Assembly (NCBI GenBank): GCA_036636255.1
Contig: JAVWOV010000030.1
Location: 1-11,616, forward strand
Source: CALVXC01 sp036636255
GTDB lineage: Bacteria > Bacillota_I > Bacilli_A > RF39 > UBA660
Reading direction: 5' to 3'
DNA: 11,616 nt
This document shows, in pieces, positions 5,949-11,616 of this stretch; position 1 is the first letter of the stretch, and each line of letters begins with the position of its first letter. Made by a program: the position numbers and the translations under genes. The notes under the pieces are model-generated. The model ran no database searches. It had not been told where the DNA came from and saw only the letters and a list, made by a program, of their open reading frames with translations.

Positions 5949-5976
5949 AAAAAAACAATTTATTGATTGTTTTTTT
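5949..5976 (+). terminator. Rho-independent terminator after mntP
   Basis: An A-rich arm ending ACAAT (5949-5959) pairs over 11 bp with ATTGTTTTTTT (5966-5976), with a 6-nt loop and the T run forming the tail. It ends the murJ-mntP transcript. The stem has only one G-C pair, so it depends on the A/T tracts. Confidence 0.75.
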
Positions 5977-5995
5977 AAAATAAAAACATTATAAT
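5967..5995 (+). promoter_or_regulatory. Sigma-A promoter of fba-murA
   Basis: TTGTTT (5967-5972) and TATAAT (5990-5995) are spaced by 17 bp. The -35 lies within the terminator of the upstream operon. The resulting leader before fba is about 110 nt; a second TATAAT at 6033-6038 has no good -35. No recognisable riboswitch was seen in the leader. Confidence 0.55.
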
Positions 5996-6113
5996 GAACA
6001 TAAGGTAGGATTAAAATAAATCAAGTAAATATTATAATAGTAATTAAATTATTAAATTTCCAAGATAGAAGTAAACTACCTAATATAAATATAAAAAAGA
6101 AAGAAGGTTAAAT

Positions 6114-6959
6114 ATGTTAGTTAATACGAAAGTACTGTTAGAAAAAGCTATGAAATTAAAATATGCCGTTCCACACTTCAATATTAATAATTTAGAATGG
6201 GCAAAATATATTTTAGAAGAAGCTCAAGCTAATAACAGTCCCGTTATTTTAGGTGTTAGCGAAGGCGCTAGTAAATATATGGGGGGATATATTACAATTA
6301 GTAATATGATCAAAGGATTAATTATTGATTTGAATATAACCGTACCAGTAGCGCTACACTTAGACCATGGAAGCACCGTGTCGGCTTGTTTTAAAGCAAT
6401 AGATGCCGGATTTACTTCAATTATGATTGATGGATCAAAATTCGATTTAGCAACCAACATAAAAATGGTTAATGAAGTAATAAATTATACTAAAGGTCAA
6501 ACTATTGAAGCAGAAGTAGGCCATATAGGGGGCACAGAAGATGATCTTACCAATAATATTGCTTACGCTAAAACAGAAGATTGCCTTACCCTAGTAAAAA
6601 ACACTAATATCGACAGTTTAGCACCTGCCTTAGGCAGCGTTCATGGTATATATAAGGGATTACCACAATTAGATTTTAAGCGCATGAAGGAAATCAAACA
6701 AAAAACAAAACTGCCGTTAGTTTTACATGGAGGAACTGGTATTCCCGATGATTTAATAAAAAAAGCTATCAACAATGGTATCTGTAAAATAAATATTAAT
6801 ACCGAATTACAAATAGTGTGGTCTAATGAAATAAAAAAATTCATTTCAAACAATGATAAAATTTATGATCCAAGAAAAATTATATCATCAGGACAACAAG
6901 AAATAAAAAAAGTTGTAAAAGCTAAAATAATTTTATTTGGCAGTCAAAATAAAGCATAA
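6114..6959 (+). CDS. fba: Class II fructose-1,6-bisphosphate aldolase
   Basis: 281 residues, close to B. subtilis FbaA (285). This cytoplasmic, zinc-dependent enzyme splits fructose-1,6-bisphosphate into dihydroxyacetone phosphate and glyceraldehyde-3-phosphate in glycolysis. A TIM barrel is expected. Visible signature residues are HLDHG (82-86), giving catalytic Asp84 and zinc ligand His85; Glu134 in EAEVG; GSVHG with His177; LHGGTG with His205 and the phosphate-binding glycine loop; and KININTEL (225-232), the C-terminal phosphate-binding strand. AGAAGG lies 6 nt before the ATG. Tagatose-bisphosphate aldolases (GatY/KbaY) have the same motifs and length and cannot be fully excluded, but the linkage to murA and rpmE matches the fbaA locus of Bacilli and no tagatose genes are nearby. 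It is first in an operon with murA (42-bp gap). All catalytic residues are intact. Confidence 0.9.
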   Translation: MLVNTKVLLEKAMKLKYAVPHFNINNLEWAKYILEEAQANNSPVILGVSEGASKYMGGYITISNMIKGLIIDLNITVPVALHLDHGSTVSACFKAIDAGFTSIMIDGSKFDLATNIKMVNEVINYTKGQTIEAEVGHIGGTEDDLTNNIAYAKTEDCLTLVKNTNIDSLAPALGSVHGIYKGLPQLDFKRMKEIKQKTKLPLVLHGGTGIPDDLIKKAINNGICKININTELQIVWSNEIKKFISNNDKIYDPRKIISSGQQEIKKVVKAKIILFGSQNKA

Positions 6960-7001
6960 CAATAAAAAAATAGTTTAATATATTATAACAAGGAGGTAAG
7001 A

Positions 7002-8255
7002 ATGAAACAAATAATAATTAACGGAGGCCATACCTTAAGCAAAACTGTCAAAATAAGCGGAGCTAAAAACAGTGCAGTAGCCTTAGTGCCAGCTGCCTTA
7101 TTATGCGATGAAATAGCAACAATAAGCAATATACCAAATATTTCAGATATAAGTGTTTTAACAGAAATTTTACAATACTTAAATGTTAAAATAAGTCGTA
7201 AAGAAAACATAATAAAAATTGACACAACAAATATTATTAATAAAGAAATACCCCAAGAACTATCTCAAAAACTACGAGCTTCATATTATTTTATGGGAGC
7301 CTTATTAGGAAAATTTAAAAAGGTTAAAATGTATTTTCCTGGCGGTTGCTGCATAGGAAAAAGGCCAATAAATTTACATCTAAAAGGTTTTGAAGCACTA
7401 GGAGCAGTTATCACTGAACAAGAAAACTACTATACCATCGAAGCTTCAAAATTAACAGGAGCACATATTTATCTTGACGTTGCTAGTGTTGGAGCAACTA
7501 TCAATATTATGCTGGCTGCTACTAAAGCAAAGGGGCAAACAATTATTGAAAATGCCGCCAAAGAACCCGAAATAGCCAACATATCAGCATTTTTAAACAA
7601 TATGGGAGCAAATATTATTGGTGCCGGAACAAATAGAATAATAATCAACGGTGTCAAAAAATTAACCAGTTCTTCCATAAAGGTTATTCCCGATCGTATT
7701 GAAGCCGGAACATATACTTTGATAGGAGCAATAATAGGAAAAAATTTAAAAATAACTAATATAATTCCAGAACATATTGAGGCATTACTAATAAAATTAA
7801 AGGAAATGGAAGTACCATTTACTGTTAATGAAGATTATTTAACAATTTCTTCAACAGATCAACTTAAACCAATTAATGTTACAACACTCGGATATCCAGG
7901 ATTCCCTACTGATTTACAACAACCATTAACCACCTTGTTAACAATGTGTAAGGGAACATCATTGATCCAGGAAACTGTTTATGAAAATCGTTTCCAAAAT
8001 GTGGAATATTTAAATGAAATGGGTTCAAACATTCAAATATGTAATGATAAAATCAAAATAACTGGGCCAACTACCTTACTAGGCTGTACTGTAAAAGCCA
8101 CCGATTTAAGAGCCGGTGCTTGTTTAATTTTAGCGGGCTTAAAAGCATCTGGACAAACGGTAATTACTGATATAGAACATGTACTAAGAGGATATGAAAA
8201 TATAATTATCAAATTACAAAAAATTGGTGCTAAAATAGAAATAGAAGAAATATAA
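7002..8255 (+). CDS. murA: UDP-N-acetylglucosamine 1-carboxyvinyltransferase (MurA)
   Basis: 417 residues, the normal MurA length (about 420). It transfers enolpyruvate from phosphoenolpyruvate to UDP-GlcNAc, the committed step of peptidoglycan synthesis, in the cytoplasm. Two repeated EPSP-synthase-like halves are expected. Visible active-site features are GAKNSA with Lys22/Asn23; PGGCCIGKRPINLH, whose first Cys (116) is the PEP-binding and fosfomycin-reactive residue; GYPGFPTDLQQP with the general-base Asp304; ENRF near 328-331; DLRAGA with Arg370; and RGYENI near the end. With the Cys present, fosfomycin sensitivity would be expected. A second adjacent Cys (117) is slightly unusual. A perfect AAGGAGGT (6990-6997) precedes the ATG by 4 nt. 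Low-GC Gram-positives often have two MurA paralogues; the fba-linked position corresponds to B. subtilis MurAB (MurZ). A terminator follows directly. Confidence 0.95.
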   Translation: MKQIIINGGHTLSKTVKISGAKNSAVALVPAALLCDEIATISNIPNISDISVLTEILQYLNVKISRKENIIKIDTTNIINKEIPQELSQKLRASYYFMGALLGKFKKVKMYFPGGCCIGKRPINLHLKGFEALGAVITEQENYYTIEASKLTGAHIYLDVASVGATINIMLAATKAKGQTIIENAAKEPEIANISAFLNNMGANIIGAGTNRIIINGVKKLTSSSIKVIPDRIEAGTYTLIGAIIGKNLKITNIIPEHIEALLIKLKEMEVPFTVNEDYLTISSTDQLKPINVTTLGYPGFPTDLQQPLTTLLTMCKGTSLIQETVYENRFQNVEYLNEMGSNIQICNDKIKITGPTTLLGCTVKATDLRAGACLILAGLKASGQTVITDIEHVLRGYENIIIKLQKIGAKIEIEEI

Positions 8256-8257
8256 TT

Positions 8258-8282
8258 AAATAGAGTATTACTCTATTTTTTT
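8258..8282 (+). terminator. Rho-independent terminator after murA
   Basis: AAATAGAGT (8258-8266) pairs with ACTCTATTT (8270-8278) around a 3-nt loop, and a run of seven T spans 8276-8282. It starts 3 bp after the murA stop and ends just before the ribosome binding site of the next gene. Readthrough probably supplies part of that gene's transcription, since no separate promoter is visible for it. Confidence 0.7.
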
Positions 8283-8294
8283 AAGGAGAATTCT

Positions 8295-9017
8295 ATGAAA
8301 ATAAAATATTTACTAATTGCTAGCCTTATATCATTAATAACATTTTTTATCTATCTAAGTACTTTGGATAAAAAAATTTACTATTTATCATTAGGAGATT
8401 CATTAGCTGTAGGATTAACAAATCAAAACGAAAATCACGGATATGCTAGTTATTTAGCTAATTATTTAAAACAAAAACAAATATTAGAAATATATTCTTA
8501 TGAATATGCAACCATAGGTTATCAAACCACTGATTTAATTAAAGATATTGAAGACAATAAAAGACTTAAAATAGCCAATAAAACAAAAACAATTAAAAAT
8601 GCATTAGTAAAAGCCGATATTACGACTGTATCAATTGGCGCTAATGACCTCATTTCTAAAATAAAATTTACTGATGATTATAACAAACTTTATGACTATG
8701 CTGATGAAATGTTTAAAGATTTAGAAAAACTATTTAAATTGATTCGCCAATATTGTAAAGAAGATATATATATGATTGGGTTTTATAATCCATTTGATAT
8801 AAACGATCCAAAACTAACCGAAATTTTTATCTACATTAATAAAGAAAGTAAAAAACTATGTCAAAAATATAACATAACATACATAGAGACATTTAAATTA
8901 TTTTCACAAAACAAACAATATCTACCTGATAAATTTAATATTCACCCATCTAAAGAAGGTTATAAAGCAATATTTGATCAACTTATTGTAAAAATTGATA
9001 AAAAAATAACAAAATAA
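8295..9017 (+). CDS. Membrane-anchored SGNH/GDSL-family hydrolase
   Basis: 240 residues with AAGGAGA 5 nt before the ATG. An N-terminal hydrophobic segment (about 5-23, Lys before it, no lipobox Cys) should act as an uncleaved signal anchor or signal peptide, placing the enzyme outside the membrane. Block I is LSLGDSLAVG with nucleophile Ser36; Gly75 in ATIGYQT may be the block II oxyanion residue; block III is SIGANDL (Asn117); block V is NIHPSKEGY with catalytic His217. The Asp normally three residues before that His (DxxH) is Phe214, so the catalytic group may be a Ser-His dyad, or Asp212 may substitute. The layout is like YpmR-type lysophospholipase/esterases of Firmicutes. The substrate is unknown; acyl esters of lipids or wall polymers are plausible because of its location and cell-wall gene neighbours. 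Confidence 0.8.
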   Translation: MKIKYLLIASLISLITFFIYLSTLDKKIYYLSLGDSLAVGLTNQNENHGYASYLANYLKQKQILEIYSYEYATIGYQTTDLIKDIEDNKRLKIANKTKTIKNALVKADITTVSIGANDLISKIKFTDDYNKLYDYADEMFKDLEKLFKLIRQYCKEDIYMIGFYNPFDINDPKLTEIFIYINKESKKLCQKYNITYIETFKLFSQNKQYLPDKFNIHPSKEGYKAIFDQLIVKIDKKITK

Positions 9018-9018
9018 G

Positions 9019-9047
9019 TTGCTTAAATCAAATAAAATTGTTATACT
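9019..9047 (+). promoter_or_regulatory. Sigma-A promoter of rpmE
   Basis: TTGCTT (9019-9024) and TATACT (9042-9047) are spaced by 17 bp, immediately after the stop codon of the hydrolase gene. Transcription would start near 9054, giving a leader of about 45 nt before rpmE. Confidence 0.6.
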
Positions 9048-9053
9048 ATAGAA

Positions 9054-9098
9054 GCATTCAAATTACTATGACTTTGTCATGGCGGAAGGAGAGAAACT
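9054..9098 (+). promoter_or_regulatory. Short hairpin leader of rpmE
   Basis: CTATGAC (9066-9072) pairs with GTCATGG (9076-9082, one T-G pair) around a TTT loop, ending 3 nt before the Shine-Dalgarno AAGGAG (9086-9091). Autoregulatory leaders for L31 genes have been proposed in Firmicutes, where L31 binds an mRNA hairpin near its start. The match here is only in position and size, so the role is a suggestion. Confidence 0.35.
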
Positions 9099-9305
9099 AT
9101 GAAAAAACATCCGAATTATATGGAAACTAAAGTAACTTGTGCTTGTGGTAATGCTTTTACCGTTATATCAAATAAAGCCGAATTACATTTAGAGGTATGT
9201 AATAAGTGTCATCCATTTTATACCGGAACCCAAGGATCGGTATCAAAGGCAGGAAGAGTAGAGAAGTTTAATAAAAAATATGGGTTTGATAAAAAAGCAG
9301 CTTAA
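9099..9305 (+). CDS. rpmE: Ribosomal protein bL31, zinc-binding type
   Basis: 68 residues, normal for L31 (about 66-70). It belongs to the large subunit and bridges to the small-subunit head. The four zinc-ligand cysteines are present as CAC (14 and 16) and CNKC (34 and 37), followed by the family signature HPFYTG (38-43) and the basic tail GRVEKFNKKYG. This marks it as the zinc-containing (C+) paralogue, which in Bacillus is displaced by the Cys-less form under zinc limitation. It is a single-gene transcript: own promoter upstream and a strong terminator 15 bp downstream of the stop. The rho gene that precedes rpmE in many Bacilli is absent here, replaced by the hydrolase gene. Confidence 0.95.
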   Translation: MKKHPNYMETKVTCACGNAFTVISNKAELHLEVCNKCHPFYTGTQGSVSKAGRVEKFNKKYGFDKKAA

Positions 9306-9319
9306 GAACTGATTTAAAG

Positions 9320-9355
9320 AAAATCTACACGAAATCAAAAAACGTGTAGATTTTT
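9320..9355. terminator. Probably bidirectional terminator between rpmE and the fem genes
   Basis: AAAATCTACACG (9320-9331) pairs over 12 bp with CGTGTAGATTTT (9343-9354), 11-nt loop. On the plus strand it ends in a run of five T (9351-9355) after rpmE. On the minus strand the stem is followed by TTTT-C-TTT, so it can also stop transcription of the convergent fem operon, which ends 30 bp away. Confidence 0.8.
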
Positions 9356-9384
9356 GTATGATAAAATTTAATAAAAGAGAATTG

Positions 9385-10560
9385 CTATTTACGATGTTTT
9401 AATTTAGAGTAAATCTTTTTATATAAAAAATAAAGAAATTTATTTAAAATCAAATCAAATTCACCAATATATTCTAATTTGTCACCACCTAAACGGCGTT
9501 TAAACAAATGGATCCCATAGCCACTATTACACTTATTATCGTTTCCAATTGTTCCAAAAAAATCTATTTCCTTAAAATTATCGTTTAAGGAATCTTCAAT
9601 GATTTTAAAATATAACCAATAATTAGCATTTAAAAATCTTAAATTATTTGCATTACCCCCATGAACAGTAAAAACCTTATTATTGGTTTTTACCGTAATA
9701 ATAGAAGATAAAATCAAATCTTTATCTTTTATTTCTTTAATTTCCATGAATTCTTTTTTATATTTATTTAATTGATTATCTAAATCGTTTTTGTTATTAT
9801 CATTTTTGCTTTTTAATAATTTATAATTCAACTCTGCTATTTTTGTTTTATATATATTTTTTAAATGATCCATATTTATTTTAGCAATATAAATATCACT
9901 CATATTATGCATATTAAACAATTGATAAAAACTTTTATAATATTCCTCACTAAAAAATATAGCATTATTACGTCTCCCAGTCTCTTTCATTAGCGAGCTA
10001 AAATTTGTTATATCATTAATACTTCCTTTAGTTATTTCTAAATCATATACATTACCTCGATGATATATTTTTCTGGTAGTAGGATGAAAATTATGTGCGA
10101 TTGTTTCTAAATTATTCAGTTTTAAATTATAAGTAAACCTTGGTTGACGATTTTCAAAATAATCATTAAACCCCATATGTTTAAACCCTAAACTTTTAAA
10201 TTTTGCAATATCTTTTTGTTTATCATAGACTAAAAGATCTGGATCAATACATATAAAAATCGCTTTTCTTTTTTTGCCAAACTTTCTAATAGCATCAGTA
10301 AAATAACTCAACAAATCATTATCATTAAAATTGATAATATATCCTCTGGGAATATATAAATAAGTATATTGCTTAATTAATTTTTTTTCTAAAATCATCG
10401 CTGTGGCCAATAATTGATCATTTTCTTCTAAACCAACTAGATGATATTCAAAACCTTTAAATTTATTGATTTGTCCAAAATAACTTGTTTGCATAAAGTT
10501 ATTTTGTTTTAAAACAAAGTCGTTAAATTTACTTTCTTCAATATTTTCAATAAACTTCAT
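9385..10560 (-). CDS. FemAB-family aminoacyltransferase (distal gene of tandem pair)
   Basis: 391 residues. FemAB proteins use aminoacyl-tRNA to add the amino acids of the peptidoglycan interpeptide bridge to lipid II at the inner membrane face. The N-terminal GNAT-like domain shows FMQTSYFGQINKFKGFEYHL (23-42) and the family signature YIPRGYIINF (69-78). A long charged helical stretch (about 231-277, rich in Lys, Asn, Leu) matches the coiled-coil arm of FemA/FemX. The C-terminal domain has the signature FFGTIGN (334-340) and YGIHLFKRRLGGDKLEYIGE (348-367). The start codon overlaps the preceding gene's stop (ATGA), with GAAGG 9 nt upstream inside that gene, indicating translational coupling. 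Which amino acid it transfers cannot be read from the sequence; MurM/FemA-type is as specific as the evidence allows. Its stop lies next to a bidirectional terminator. Confidence 0.85.
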   Translation of the reverse strand: MKFIENIEESKFNDFVLKQNNFMQTSYFGQINKFKGFEYHLVGLEENDQLLATAMILEKKLIKQYTYLYIPRGYIINFNDNDLLSYFTDAIRKFGKKRKAIFICIDPDLLVYDKQKDIAKFKSLGFKHMGFNDYFENRQPRFTYNLKLNNLETIAHNFHPTTRKIYHRGNVYDLEITKGSINDITNFSSLMKETGRRNNAIFFSEEYYKSFYQLFNMHNMSDIYIAKINMDHLKNIYKTKIAELNYKLLKSKNDNNKNDLDNQLNKYKKEFMEIKEIKDKDLILSSIITVKTNNKVFTVHGGNANNLRFLNANYWLYFKIIEDSLNDNFKEIDFFGTIGNDNKCNSGYGIHLFKRRLGGDKLEYIGEFDLILNKFLYFLYKKIYSKLKHRK

Positions 10561-11616
10561 TTTTTAACCTTCTTTAAAAAATTATAAAGCTTATAGTGGT
10601 TACCAAAACCTAGTTCATAATCACCAAGTAATTCCTCAACATGTCCACCAAAGCCTTTTTTAAATTCATAAATACCATATGACTCATCTCTCTTATCAAA
10701 AACACCGCTTATTCCGTAAAAATTATAACGTTTAAAATTATTCTTAATAGCATATTTTATCATTTCCCATTGAATAAAATATTGGGCACCAAAATTTATA
10801 TATTTTTTATAATTACCACAAAAAAGATAAACTAATTCATCGCCATAGGCCATAAACATCGCCCCCGATAAAATAATTGTTTCTCCGTCAGTTTCCTTAA
10901 TAGCATTAGCATTATCGATTTTTTTAAGTAAACTAGTAATTGTTATATTTAACTCACTTTTCTTACCGTTATTAGCTTTTACATCTGATAATTTATCAAG
11001 ACGTTTTTTTTGTAATAGTAATTCATTATTTAAACCACTAATATAACAAGTTAAATTAAGCTCCGCTACAACAAATAATACTTCATCCTTAAACAAATCT
11101 TTCATTTGAGTATAATAATCTAAATTTTTACTATTAAATCCCCTTCTAGATCCTGTTTCATTAGTAATCTTTTCAAATAAATATAAGTCATCCTTTTTTA
11201 AATAACGCAACTTAATGTTACTTTTTAACGTTTTTCTAATTATATTTCTTGTATTAGAACACATCTCCTTAAAAATATCATCTTCGGTTTTATTTTCTAA
11301 TTCTAAAACATATAACCATTTTAATTGTTCATCATTACTACATTTAGTAAAACCAATTTTTTTTAATGTATTAACCACCGTTGTATTATCAATACCAGCA
11401 ATAATATCACCATTAATATTTCGTTGTTTATACACTAAATAAGGATCAATTCTTAGCACAAAACCATTATGATTTAAAACAAATGATTTTATTTCATTGG
11501 TAAAATCATTAACTAACTGTTGATCATTATAGTCAATTAAAAAACCTCTTGGCGCATAAAATTCTTTTTTACCCATAAATTTTTCTTTAGCAAGTAACAT
11601 ACTAGCCCCAATTATT
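10557..11616 (-). CDS. FemAB-family aminoacyltransferase, N-terminus cut by window edge
   Basis: 352 residues are visible, ending in TGA at 10559-10557. An ATG at 11600 is in frame but is unlikely to be the start: the frame stays open to the window edge (reading IIGAS before it), and in the downstream paralogue about 70 residues precede the FYAPRGFLIDY motif, while only about 15 would here. Visible features are APRGFLIDY, the GNAT-like part with TRNIIRKTLKSNIKLRYL, a helical insert near LNNELLLQKKRLDKLSDV resembling the FemA coiled-coil arm but shorter, and the C-terminal YNFYGISG plus YGIYEFKKGFGGHVEELLGD. Together with its coupled downstream paralogue it probably adds successive residues of one interpeptide bridge, as FemX/FemA/FemB or MurM/MurN do. 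The promoter is outside the window. Confidence 0.85.
   Translation of the reverse strand, partial: IIGASMLLAKEKFMGKKEFYAPRGFLIDYNDQQLVNDFTNEIKSFVLNHNGFVLRIDPYLVYKQRNINGDIIAGIDNTTVVNTLKKIGFTKCSNDEQLKWLYVLELENKTEDDIFKEMCSNTRNIIRKTLKSNIKLRYLKKDDLYLFEKITNETGSRRGFNSKNLDYYTQMKDLFKDEVLFVVAELNLTCYISGLNNELLLQKKRLDKLSDVKANNGKKSELNITITSLLKKIDNANAIKETDGETIILSGAMFMAYGDELVYLFCGNYKKYINFGAQYFIQWEMIKYAIKNNFKRYNFYGISGVFDKRDESYGIYEFKKGFGGHVEELLGDYELGFGNHYKLYNFLKKVKK

Noticed and set aside
9079..9102. Seven-codon frame (MAEGEKL) overlapping the rpmE start as ATGA, possibly a leader peptide
   Set aside because: No ribosome binding site precedes its ATG, which falls inside the leader hairpin, and its codons are simply the rpmE SD region; chance is the better explanation.

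Overview
This is a strongly AT-rich Firmicute-type chromosome segment. Genes start behind AGGAGG-like ribosome binding sites, and TGA is used as a stop (the ATGA overlap of the two Fem genes) while Trp is TGG, so the standard bacterial code applies. The gene set (SpoIIR, YtgP-type MurJ, MntP, class II aldolase, MurA, zinc-type L31, FemAB ligases) points to an uncultured low-GC Bacilli lineage near Erysipelotrichales, RF39 or Izemoplasma, with a Gram-positive cell wall and a sporulation ancestry. The lineage is inferred; no rRNA is present. In Bacillus subtilis the relatives of spoIIR and mntP lie in one cluster and those of fbaA, murAB and rpmE in a nearby one, so the window looks like a compacted version of that region.

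Layout. 1-459: C-terminal part of spoIIR, open at the left edge. 460-1338: a graveyard of IS3-family debris. It holds a 272-bp miniature element with inverted ends and only the start of OrfA, then a second, frameshifted OrfA fragment. 1339-3165 (minus): a membrane-anchored surface protein with Ig-like (Big2) domains, an Asn/Ser repeat linker and an unrecognised C-terminal domain. 3166-3675: a palindrome just upstream of that gene, then a decayed IS110-family left end (structured noncoding DNA where a bridge RNA gene would lie, followed by a truncated, mutated recombinase start). Old insertion sequences therefore bracket the surface-protein gene, which sits as accessory DNA between conserved genes.

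3676-5931: murJ with its own sigma-A promoter and a probable TTG start, then mntP, whose Shine-Dalgarno is locked in a perfect 11-bp hairpin. 5949-8282: a terminator with an overlapping promoter, then the fba-murA operon, then a terminator. 8295-9355: a lipoprotein-like or membrane-anchored SGNH hydrolase, then rpmE with its own promoter, a short hairpin leader and a terminator that probably works in both directions.

9385-11616 (minus): two tandem, translationally coupled FemAB-family aminoacyltransferases, the upstream one cut by the right edge.

The functional theme is the cell envelope. MurA makes the committed peptidoglycan precursor, MurJ flips lipid II, the two Fem proteins probably build an interpeptide bridge, and SpoIIR signals across the forespore septum. 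I see no complete new defence or mobile system. The most interesting items are the bridge-RNA-like IS110 relic, the MITE-like IS3 derivative, the SD-sequestering hairpin before mntP and the unclassified surface protein.
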